From contig JAUPUE010000012.1 of the NCBI GenBank assembly GCA_030917725.1, forward strand, positions 1-8,218: 8,218 bases of DNA, in the 5' to 3' direction. Position 1 is the first letter of the stretch, and every line of letters begins with the position of its first letter. The DNA is from Patescibacteria group bacterium (lineage in GTDB: Bacteria > Patescibacteriota > Minisyncoccia > Phycocordibacterales > EsbW-18). Positions 1 through 5,352 of the stretch are shown here, piece by piece. The notes beneath the pieces were generated by a model. That model was not told where the DNA came from. It did not search any database and was given only the letters and a program-made list of their open reading frames with translations. Made by a program: the position numbers and the translations under genes.

Positions 1-11
1 GCTAGTGTACC

Positions 12-54
12 AAAAAAGTGAAGACCCCGCCCTGCGCAAGCGCAAAGCGGGGTC
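12..54 (-). terminator. Rho-independent terminator of the small membrane-protein gene
   Basis: A perfect 8-bp outer stem (GACCCCGC at 23-30 with GCGGGGTC at 47-54) encloses a second perfect stem (TGCGC/GCGCA with a 2-nt loop). Read on the minus strand, the hairpin is followed after TTCAC by six T residues (12-17). There is no T-run on the plus-strand side, so it acts for the minus-strand gene that stops at 78. The stop-to-stem distance is about 23 nt. Confidence 0.9.
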
Positions 55-77
55 GGATTGAAACGGAGAGGCGCGAA

Positions 78-770
78 TCAGATGGGCGGTTCGGGGTCCC
101 CGAGAAACTCTCGGTCTTTCCCCGAAGCCGGCTCTGCACGGAAAGCTCTGACCACCTCGTCGGCAAAAGGATGCGGTGGCGACGTGAGCGGCGACTTGGG
201 CGAGGCGGTCGGCGGAGTCGAAGGGTTCAGGCTCAGATACAGCTTGTAACTGTCCTGCTTGCCTTCGCCTTTCTTCACCCGATAACCCCTCTTCTCCAGG
301 AGACCTCTGAGGGTGAAGAAGTGCTGATGCACCCCCTTGAATCCAGTAGTGACGTTTTCGAGTCTCTGCGAGATCCTCTCCTCGTCTTGAAGAGCAGCGT
401 CCATGCACTGCTGCTGCAGCGCCTGTTGCTCCTGGGCGAGTTCATGACAGAGCTTGGCGTAGTTGGTCAAACGCTCCTCCCCCAAAGAGCTGGTGAGGAA
501 CTCATCACGAAGACGAAGCTCGTCGTAGAACTCACTGACCCGGTCACTGTTCCCCACCTTGGAGGCCAGAACACTCAACCAAGAAGCGAGCCACAGCACC
601 GTCACCGCCCAACAGATGCTGACAACAGGACGGAATGGGAGAGAAAACGCGGTGGCGACAACGACGACGAGAAAGATCACCGCGAGGATCAATCCTCGCA
701 AAATCCGGCGTTCGTCCTCCTGCTTGAAGCCAGCAATTCTCTTTCCAACTTCAGGGCTAAAACCGATCAC
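78..770 (-). CDS. Hypothetical two-TM membrane protein with coiled coil
   Basis: I do not recognise a family. The 230-residue product has a charged N-terminus (GKRIAGFKQEDERR), two adjacent hydrophobic segments at about residues 27-46 (ILAVIFLVVVVATAF) and 49-71 (VVSICWAVTVLWLASWLSVLAS), then a charged, Leu/Glu/Gln-rich stretch (about 76-140) likely to form a coiled coil, and a Pro/Ser/Thr-rich tail (about 183-202). The long soluble part probably faces one side of the membrane. I chose GTG at 768-770 because a near-ideal AGGAGGTG (781-774) ends its AGGAGG core 5 nt upstream; the GTG at 774-776 lies inside that motif and would add two residues. The gene has its own promoter, structured leader and terminator, so it is a single-gene unit. 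It is more GC-rich than ligA (hand count: 39/60 GC at 121-180 against 25/60 at 1441-1500), which may hint at transfer. Function unknown. Confidence 0.75.
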   Translation of the reverse strand: MIGFSPEVGKRIAGFKQEDERRILRGLILAVIFLVVVVATAFSLPFRPVVSICWAVTVLWLASWLSVLASKVGNSDRVSEFYDELRLRDEFLTSSLGEERLTNYAKLCHELAQEQQALQQQCMDAALQDEERISQRLENVTTGFKGVHQHFFTLRGLLEKRGYRVKKGEGKQDSYKLYLSLNPSTPPTASPKSPLTSPPHPFADEVVRAFRAEPASGKDREFLGDPEPPI

Positions 771-773
771 ATC

Positions 774-781
774 CACCTCCT
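774..781 (-). promoter_or_regulatory. Strong Shine-Dalgarno deciding the GTG start
   Basis: The minus strand reads AGGAGGTG directly before GAT-GTG. This is close to a full anti-16S match and puts the GTG at 768-770 at a 5-nt spacing from the AGGAGG core. It is by far the strongest ribosome-binding site in the window; the pilus genes have weak ones. Its first A lies within the 3' arm of the 781-796 hairpin, so that structure would crowd it. Confidence 0.75.
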
Positions 782-808
782 CCCGCGTGTGCGGGATTTT
801 GTTCCCGC
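781..808 (-). promoter_or_regulatory. Mutually exclusive hairpins in the 5' leader
   Basis: On the minus strand the leader reads GCGGGA (808-803), ACAAAA, TCCCGC (796-791), ACAC, GCGGGA (786-781), followed at once by the Shine-Dalgarno. The central TCCCGC can pair perfectly with either flanking GCGGGA, giving a distal 6-bp hairpin (loop ACAAAA) that leaves the ribosome site free, or a proximal 6-bp hairpin (loop ACAC) ending inside it. The base pairing is seen directly; a regulatory role is inference. A further hairpin, GTGAG-ATATG-CTCAC at 821-835 on the plus strand, lies upstream. Confidence 0.55.
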
Positions 809-877
809 CACGATGGGCCAGTGAGATATGCTCACCAGCAGAGACGATATGCGCCTCTCAAGGAACAATTCGAGAGG

Positions 878-906
878 ATAATACGTTTATTTTATTGAGT
901 CGTCAA
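878..906 (-). promoter_or_regulatory. Sigma-70 promoter of the membrane-protein gene
   Basis: The minus strand carries TTGACG (906-901), a 17-nt spacer, then TATTAT (883-878), close to the sigma-70 consensus at ideal spacing. The predicted start near 871 gives a leader of about 100 nt before the GTG at 770. The -35 box lies 2 nt past the ligA stop codon. An inverted repeat CCTCTC-N12-GAGAGG (854-859/872-877) straddles the predicted start point and could be an operator, though this is speculative. Confidence 0.75.
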
Positions 907-908
907 GA

Positions 909-2933
909 CTACAAAAGTTTCTTGAATTCTTCTTCAGAAATCACTTTCACCCCCAACTTTAACGCCTCATCATATTTACTTCCAGGAGCATCTCCCGCAA
1001 CAACATAATCGGTATTTTTTGAAACAGAACCAACAGACTTCCCTCCCCGAGCACGGATGAGATCCTTGGCTTCGTCGCGCGACATGGTTGAGAGGGTGCC
1101 GGTGAGAACGAATGTCAAAGCTGCCAGCTTCCGGCTACCAGTTACCTGCTTTGAAACATTTTGAATTTTGACGTGCTGTAAAAGTTTTTCGATAAGTTCT
1201 TTGTTGACGGCATCATCAAACCAACCACGAACAGACTTGGCGATGATAGGGCCGATGCCTTCGATTGCCGACAGCTTGTCTTCACTCGACTTTTGGATGT
1301 TGGCCAACGTTCCAAATGCTTCAGCGAGCATGATTGCAATCTCTTCACCGACATGTGGGATAGAGAGCGATACCAAAAATCGCGAAAGCGGGACTTTCTT
1401 GGAAGTTTCAATTGCCTTGATGAGATTATCAGCAGAAAGCTCAGCAAAACGCGGTAACGACATCAAATCACCTTTTTCGATGGTAAAGATATCCGCAAAG
1501 TCTGAAATCAATCCTTCTTCCAAAAAGAGTTTTACTTGTTCTTTACCAAGCCCATCGATATCAAATGCGTGCTTGCCGACAAAGTGCTCGAAGACGCGAC
1601 GCTGTTGATCGAAAGAGCCTTTGTGTTTACAGCGCCACGCCGCTTCACCAGGTACGCGTTCGATTGAGCCGTCTCCTCCACACAAACCAACCTTGGTTGG
1701 GAACTTCCACGGTTTCTCCTTTCCGGTGCGGAGGTTTGTGAGAACAGAGACAATCTCAGGGATTACATCCCCCGCGCGCTGGAGGATGACCGTGTCACCG
1801 ATACGCAGGTCGAGCTCTTTGATGAAATCCTCATTGTGAAGCGTCGCGCGAGAGACCGATGCACCACCAACGAATACCGGCTTGAGGTGCGCCACAGGCG
1901 TGAGTACGCCAGTTCGTCCCACCTGAAGCACGATGTCTTCGAGAATCGTTGTAACTTGTTCCGCCGGGAATTTGTAGGCAATCCCCCATCGCGGAGCTTT
2001 GGCTGTGTGGCCGAGCGCGCGCTGGTGCTCGCGGCTGTTTACTTTGAGCACAACACCGTCGATGTGGTAGCTGTTTGAGTGGCGTCGTTCGAGCGCTTGG
2101 TGATAATACGTCTCAATATCTTCTGCGGTCGTACAGATCGCATACGCAGGATTCACGGCAAATCCGAGCTTCTTGAGGAATTGCAACTCGCCTTCCTGAG
2201 TTTCGATTGTATCCTCGTATCCTTGTATCCTTGTATCCTCAACGTCGTATGCAAAAAAGCTCAAGCGGCGTGACGCGGTGATGCTCGCATCGAGCTGACG
2301 AAGCGCTCCGGCTGCGGCATTGCGCGTGTTTACGAACAATGGCTCATCATTCTTGGCGCGCTCAGCGTTGATGCGTTCCAATTCTTCTGCACCCAACCAA
2401 ACCTCACCCACCGCAATAAGTGAGATTGGTTGTGAAAGCTCGTGCGGAATGTCTTTGATTGTTCGTGCAGTGTGCGTGATGTCTTCACCAATGACACCGT
2501 TGCCGCGCGTTGCTGCGCGCACGAGCTTTCCGCTTTCGTACGTGAGCACGACCTTGAGCCCATCAATCTTCTCTTCAGCACAATATGCGAGATCCGAAGT
2601 TGAGATGTCCGCTTCAGCGAGACCTTTTTCGACGCGCTTGGTCCACGCTTGAAGTTCTTCGGTATTAAAAACATTGTCGAATGAATACTGCCGTACGTCA
2701 TGGCGGACTTTTGAAAATGCTTCAGCAGGACGACCGCCGACAGCTTCTGTCACACTACCTTTGCTTTTGAGCTCAGGATGCTTTGCTTCGAGCTCCGCCA
2801 CATCGCGCACCAATGCATCATAGGCTTCATCCGAGATCTCGGGCGCGTCGTGGGTATGATAAAGCTCCGCATGGCGCTGTACCTCTGCGGAGAGCTTTTT
2901 GTGTCGTTCCTGGGCACTTTTTGGGACGGGCAT
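909..2933 (-). CDS. ligA: NAD-dependent DNA ligase LigA
   Basis: LigA seals DNA nicks during replication and repair, adenylating itself with NAD+. The 674-residue product (E. coli LigA is 671) has all domains in order: Ia (about 1-65, YHTHDAPEISDEAYD), the adenylation domain with the nucleophile Lys122 in EKIDG, the ATRGNG-GEDIT motif (141-152), GEVWL (176-180), NTRNAAAGALRQLD (202-215), IDGVVLKV (291-298) and WGIAYKFPAE; an OB fold (about 330-405); a zinc-finger region; HhH repeats (about 465-575); and a C-terminal BRCT domain (about 604-674, SVSKNTDYVVAGDAPGSK). The zinc finger is degenerate: Cys418 and Cys435 remain, while the first and fourth ligand positions are Val415 and Ser440. I prefer ATG 2933 to the GTG at 2984: it matches the family N-terminus, and the extra 17 residues would only translate the promoter and repeat tract. 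Short tandem repeats lie in the coding region at 1119-1150 and 2209-2240. Confidence 0.97.
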   Translation of the reverse strand: MPVPKSAQERHKKLSAEVQRHAELYHTHDAPEISDEAYDALVRDVAELEAKHPELKSKGSVTEAVGGRPAEAFSKVRHDVRQYSFDNVFNTEELQAWTKRVEKGLAEADISTSDLAYCAEEKIDGLKVVLTYESGKLVRAATRGNGVIGEDITHTARTIKDIPHELSQPISLIAVGEVWLGAEELERINAERAKNDEPLFVNTRNAAAGALRQLDASITASRRLSFFAYDVEDTRIQGYEDTIETQEGELQFLKKLGFAVNPAYAICTTAEDIETYYHQALERRHSNSYHIDGVVLKVNSREHQRALGHTAKAPRWGIAYKFPAEQVTTILEDIVLQVGRTGVLTPVAHLKPVFVGGASVSRATLHNEDFIKELDLRIGDTVILQRAGDVIPEIVSVLTNLRTGKEKPWKFPTKVGLCGGDGSIERVPGEAAWRCKHKGSFDQQRRVFEHFVGKHAFDIDGLGKEQVKLFLEEGLISDFADIFTIEKGDLMSLPRFAELSADNLIKAIETSKKVPLSRFLVSLSIPHVGEEIAIMLAEAFGTLANIQKSSEDKLSAIEGIGPIIAKSVRGWFDDAVNKELIEKLLQHVKIQNVSKQVTGSRKLAALTFVLTGTLSTMSRDEAKDLIRARGGKSVGSVSKNTDYVVAGDAPGSKYDEALKLGVKVISEEEFKKLL
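1119..1150. repeat. Degenerate heptamer tract within ligA
   Basis: On the plus strand the units are AGCTGCC, AGCTTCC, GGCTACC, AGTTACC and a partial TGCT: four and a half 7-bp units of consensus AGCTNCC. They encode residues about 595-605 (KQVTGSRKLAA), the linker between the HhH region and the BRCT domain. The same motif occurs at 2947-2980 and, inverted, at 3016-3043. Confidence 0.8.
2209..2240. repeat. Four tandem octamers within ligA
   Basis: On the plus strand the units are GTATCCTC, GTATCCTT, GTATCCTT and GTATCCTC, four contiguous 8-bp units differing only at the last base. They encode EDTRIQGYEDT (residues about 232-242), a variable loop near the end of the nucleotidyltransferase core just after SFFAYDV. 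Confidence 0.85.
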
Positions 2934-2939
2934 GGGACT

Positions 2940-2945
2940 ATTATA
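2940..2945 (-). promoter_or_regulatory. ligA -10 box, predicted leaderless start
   Basis: The minus strand reads TATAAT, then AGTCCC, then the ATG of ligA. The usual 6-7 nt between the -10 box and the transcription start puts +1 on or next to the A of the start codon. No convincing -35 box is visible: the 17-nt position holds AGGCAC, inside the repeat tract. There is no Shine-Dalgarno sequence. Confidence 0.6.
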
Positions 2946-2946
2946 C

Positions 2947-2980
2947 AGCTTCCAGCTACCAGGTGCCTGGTTCCAGGTAG
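2947..2980. repeat. Degenerate heptamer tract upstream of ligA
   Basis: The plus-strand units are AGCTTCC, AGCTACC, AGGTGCC, TGGTTCC and AGGTAG: almost five 7-bp units in the same orientation as the tract inside ligA. The tract ends 1 nt from the ligA -10 box and contains a local palindrome, ACCAGG-TG-CCTGGT (2958-2971). Confidence 0.75.
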
Positions 2981-3035
2981 ACACAAATACAAAGAAAGCG
3001 AATGGGGTTCTTCCTGGAAACTGGCAGCTGGAAGC
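2948..3035. repeat. Inverted repeat between the LamG pilin gene and ligA
   Basis: Arm GCTTCCAGCTACCAG (2948-2962) matches the reverse complement of CTGGCAGCTGGAAGC (3021-3035) at 14 of 15 positions, and the mismatch becomes a G-U pair in minus-strand RNA. An inner pair TTCCAGG/CCTGGAA (2971-2977/3013-3019) extends the stem beyond an internal loop, leaving a loop of about 35 nt. A transcript reading through from the pilin operon could form this long hairpin. No T-run follows, so a terminator role is uncertain. Confidence 0.65.
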
Positions 3036-3043
3036 AGGTAGCT
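3016..3043. repeat. Inverted copy of the heptamer tract
   Basis: The plus-strand units are GGAAACT, GGCAGCT, GGAAGCA and GGTAGCT: four contiguous 7-bp units, reverse-complement in motif to those at 2947-2980 and 1119-1150. The tract begins 1 nt beyond the stop codon of the LamG pilin gene. Confidence 0.75.
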
Positions 3044-3044
3044 T

Positions 3045-4229
3045 TTAGTAGATAGCCCTAATCGCACGCTCGACCCGGCGAGGATTCGCAATATCGCATG
3101 TGTTGTAGCCGCGCGAGACGATGGTTGTCGTTGCAGTGTTTTTGAAGACATCAACCGAGGCGCATCGGCCACTCGGGAATGCTATATCAAAAGAAGTGGT
3201 GGCTGCCGTGGTGGAGGTAGCGGTCTCCCATCCATTGGCGACAGCAGTGATATCACTCCCAACACAATTAGCTCCACTATCAGGAGCAACAGGGTCTGTG
3301 AAGATGATATTTGATCGTCCAATGCCCATCCTACTGATCTCGGTTTCTGAAAGCACACGGTTGTAGATACGCACATCGTCGAGATCGCCCTTCATATGAG
3401 TCCCCTCATCATCACGTGAACCAATACGAAGCGTCCCGTCATCATCAACAGCGGAGATGCTCAGTGATCCACTCCCAACTTGTTCACCATTTATATACAA
3501 ACGTCCCGTTGAACCAGATTGTACTGCAACGACGTGCTGCCAAACACCGGCAGTTAGACCATCCGAGCTCTCAATCTCTTGAGACGAACCACCATCGCCA
3601 ACAGAAAAGCGTAATGTTCCTGTGCCTGGGGTAGTCGAAAGATCATACGGGCTCGCTGTCCCTTTGGATGTCTTTCCAACAATGCCGTTTGATCCCACAA
3701 AATCTGTCGGGCGAATCCAGGCAGTAATAGTCATATCACCTGCAAGCGAAAGACCATCGCTATCTTCGACTTCAACATAATCATCAACACCATCAAAAAA
3801 GAGGCCACCACCCACCTGGCCAGAACTCCACGAACCTTCGTCCATGTTGTTGAGAATACCGGTACCCCCATGACCACTCGAATCAAACGCCTCATCTCCT
3901 TGACCTTCTTCGAATCTCCAGTAGCCCGCAAGACCGCTTGCAAGACTGTCACCATAAAACCCAAATGCGGGCGATGAAAGACCGATGTGTTTACGATCCC
4001 AAAACAAGGCGCATTCGAGGCCAGCGTCTGCAGCGTAGAACGCAACAGCCGATTCGCGCGCACCGGCGGAAAGAATGAGCTCTTTGTACGTGATGTTAAA
4101 AATCGCCAACCCAAGCGCGAGAAGGAGCGATGACATGAGAACGGCATAAAAAAGCGTGAAGCCACGGGTAGCTTCTAGCTTTTGGCTTCTAGCTTTTGGG
4201 ATGTGGTTCATTGTGGTTTTTGTATTCAT
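3045..4229 (-). CDS. PilX/GspK-like minor pilin with inserted LamG domain
   Basis: This 394-residue prepilin has a leader ending at TRG23, the cleavage motif GFTL, and a hydrophobic helix (about 24-46). The position normally held by Glu5 is Tyr28; lack of Glu5 is typical of GspK/PilX-type subunits that sit at the tip and initiate the fibre. After AFYAADAGLECALFWD comes a LamG/concanavalin-like domain at about 101-298 (AGYWRFEEGQGDEAFDSSG, GGLFFDGVDDYVEV, MTITAWIRP, GVWQHVVAVQSG, LYINGEQVGSG, GDLDDVRIYNRVLS). The pilin part resumes with Cys322, Cys356 and SRGYNTCD...RRVERAI. The LamG unit therefore looks like an insertion into a smaller pilin, probably an exposed binding module for a polysaccharide or host surface (inference). 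The start ATG at 4229 has AAGG 7 nt upstream; a second ATG (codon 7) is possible. It is the last gene of the pilin run, 25 nt after its neighbour. The leader is encoded by a heptamer tract. Confidence 0.85.
   Translation of the reverse strand: MNTKTTMNHIPKARSQKLEATRGFTLFYAVLMSSLLLALGLAIFNITYKELILSAGARESAVAFYAADAGLECALFWDRKHIGLSSPAFGFYGDSLASGLAGYWRFEEGQGDEAFDSSGHGGTGILNNMDEGSWSSGQVGGGLFFDGVDDYVEVEDSDGLSLAGDMTITAWIRPTDFVGSNGIVGKTSKGTASPYDLSTTPGTGTLRFSVGDGGSSQEIESSDGLTAGVWQHVVAVQSGSTGRLYINGEQVGSGSLSISAVDDDGTLRIGSRDDEGTHMKGDLDDVRIYNRVLSETEISRMGIGRSNIIFTDPVAPDSGANCVGSDITAVANGWETATSTTAATTSFDIAFPSGRCASVDVFKNTATTTIVSRGYNTCDIANPRRVERAIRAIY
4170..4197. repeat. Heptamer tract in the LamG-pilin leader
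   Basis: The plus-strand units are AGCTTCT, AGCTTTT, GGCTTCT and AGCTTTT (a 14-mer duplicated at 13 of 14 positions). On the coding strand they encode KARSQKLEA in the prepilin leader. The tract ends 1 nt from a 15-bp sequence (4154-4168, encoding the RGFT cleavage site) that is identical at 5934-5948. Confidence 0.85.
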
Positions 4230-4232
4230 ATC

Positions 4233-4248
4233 GTTGCCTTGTTGCCTT
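4233..4248. repeat. Octamer duplication over the LamG-pilin ribosome site
   Basis: GTTGCCTT occurs twice in tandem (4233-4240, 4241-4248). On the coding strand it reads AAGGCAAC-AAGGCAAC, so the presumed AAGG ribosome-binding element of the gene starting at 4229 is duplicated 8 nt apart. Only the proximal copy has normal spacing (7 nt) to the ATG. Confidence 0.6.
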
Positions 4249-4254
4249 ATCTTC

Positions 4255-4809
4255 CTACTGCCAATCCAATATCGATTCTTCGACAGAAAGACTGCGGTCA
4301 GCGAGTCCGTCTTTCCACACCACCGTTGCAGTGAGGAGCGCTTCGTTGGGATTCGAGTCGCTCAATGTAATAGACAAAACTCTCGTGAACTTCGTTTCAA
4401 TCCATTTACTTCCACCCCCTGGCAATCCATAAAATCCTGTTGTCTCACTAAAAGCCAAAGGCTCACATTCATCTCTACCACCAACAGTACAAGCCTCAAT
4501 TACTCCCGCGGGAACATCGAGCATGCACGTCGCACCGACACAGTCTTCAAGACCTTGGAGCCAATCTTGTGCTGCAAGTGTGTTGCCATCGCGGATGTTG
4601 CGAGCGTATTCAATCGCCTCTTGTGCAAGATAGGTACCAATCACCTGATCACGTGCGACGCGTGATGCGGCGAGACCTTGAGAACCAAGTGTGAGTGGCG
4701 CGGCAATTGCCATGAGTAAGATAGAGATGGCAACAAGTGTCTCAACAAACGTAAATCCGCGAGAAGTCCCTGATGCTTTGCTATTCATGTTGGTTCGGTA
4801 ATTCTTCAT
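4255..4809 (-). CDS. PilV/GspI-like minor pilin
   Basis: A 184-residue prepilin. The leader (MKNYRTNMNSKASGTSRG) is followed by FTFVETLVAISILLMAIAAP, with the conserved Glu at mature position 5 and a hydrophobic helix of about 20 residues. The continuation AREAIEYARNIRDGN-like (YLAQEAIEYARNIRDGN) is characteristic of PilV/GspI-type minor pilins. The rest is a small globular domain with four Cys (two in the DCVGATCM segment, two in ACTVGGRDEC) that could form disulfides. It would be processed by the nearby PilD and join the minor-pilin initiation complex. Its ATG lies 3 nt after the stop of the PilW-like gene (TAA-CCT-ATG), indicating one transcript and probably coupled translation; no clear Shine-Dalgarno is seen. 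An internal ATG at codon 8 is an alternative start. Subclass assignment rests on motif memory only. Confidence 0.82.
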   Translation of the reverse strand: MKNYRTNMNSKASGTSRGFTFVETLVAISILLMAIAAPLTLGSQGLAASRVARDQVIGTYLAQEAIEYARNIRDGNTLAAQDWLQGLEDCVGATCMLDVPAGVIEACTVGGRDECEPLAFSETTGFYGLPGGGSKWIETKFTRVLSITLSDSNPNEALLTATVVWKDGLADRSLSVEESILDWQ

Positions 4810-4812
4810 AGG

Positions 4813-5337
4813 TTATCTATCAAGGCTGCGCTGACTCACGAGCGTCTGAATATTGAAAATCGTCTCAGATTTGCCGACGCCCGCATGGCCCCCAACCACA
4901 ATGAGCACGCGGGGTTGTCCTTCGGAATCGACACCATCCACATAGAACATGAGTCGGTCAATTGGGACTTCAGGAGCCGTGAACGCCTGAAACTCAGAGC
5001 CCTCGATGGATCGCTCAATTTGATTAGTGCTTGTGTTGAGACGATACTGAACCACACGCCCATCAACATCGGTGAATGTCAGCGAGTCAGAACCCTCAGA
5101 CGCACACGATGAGACGCCACAATCGTAATCGTTACCGACACGGAGCGCGCGAGTCATACTATCGAGAGAGAACGCGACGTTGTTCATCACGGACTTCACC
5201 GATTGTGCTTTGCGGTTCGCCCCAATGATTGAGACCAACGCACCAGTCGAGATAACCATCACCACAGAGAACACGAAAATTGCGACAATCATCTCAACGA
5301 GAGTGAATCCTTTTTGTCCTGTAGCAATGATGCGCAT
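4813..5337 (-). CDS. PilW/GspJ-like minor pilin
   Basis: A 174-residue prepilin: short basic leader MRIIATGQKG, then FTLVEMIVAIFVFSVVMVIS with Glu at mature position 5 and a long hydrophobic helix. The following segment (NNVAFSLDSMTRALRVGNDYDCGVSSC) matches the helix-to-globular region of PilW/GspJ-type subunits, where a helix ending in RALR precedes a Cys-containing loop. The C-terminus (FNIQTLVSQRSLDR) ends in the Q-T-x-V-x-Q-R pattern usual for this subclass. It sits 15 nt after the FimT-like gene and 3 nt before the PilV-like gene, consistent with an ordered minor-pilin operon. GGHAGVGKS near residue 150 resembles a Walker A motif, but the context is a pilin beta-domain and it is not an ATPase. 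No strong ribosome site precedes the ATG. Confidence 0.82.
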   Translation of the reverse strand: MRIIATGQKGFTLVEMIVAIFVFSVVMVISTGALVSIIGANRKAQSVKSVMNNVAFSLDSMTRALRVGNDYDCGVSSCASEGSDSLTFTDVDGRVVQYRLNTSTNQIERSIEGSEFQAFTAPEVPIDRLMFYVDGVDSEGQPRVLIVVGGHAGVGKSETIFNIQTLVSQRSLDR

Positions 5338-5352
5338 AATAGATATGATCTC

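Noticed and set aside
18..824. Long plus-strand open frame of 268 codons
   Set aside because: It is antisense to the minus-strand membrane-protein gene, which has a promoter, Shine-Dalgarno, TM segments and terminator. The plus-strand translation is Arg-rich and featureless, and GC-rich DNA opens such shadow frames.
854..877. CCTCTC-N12-GAGAGG inverted repeat as a defined operator
   Set aside because: It overlaps the predicted start point, but a single 6-bp inverted repeat without a known regulator is too weak to annotate separately.
2934..2984. GTG at 2984 as the ligA start
   Set aside because: The extra 17 residues translate the heptamer tract and the -10 box; the family N-terminus matches ATG 2933.
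4870..4905. Walker A-like GGHAGVGKS in the PilW-like protein
   Set aside because: It lies in the C-terminal globular domain of a prepilin with no Walker B or other ATPase motifs; a chance match.
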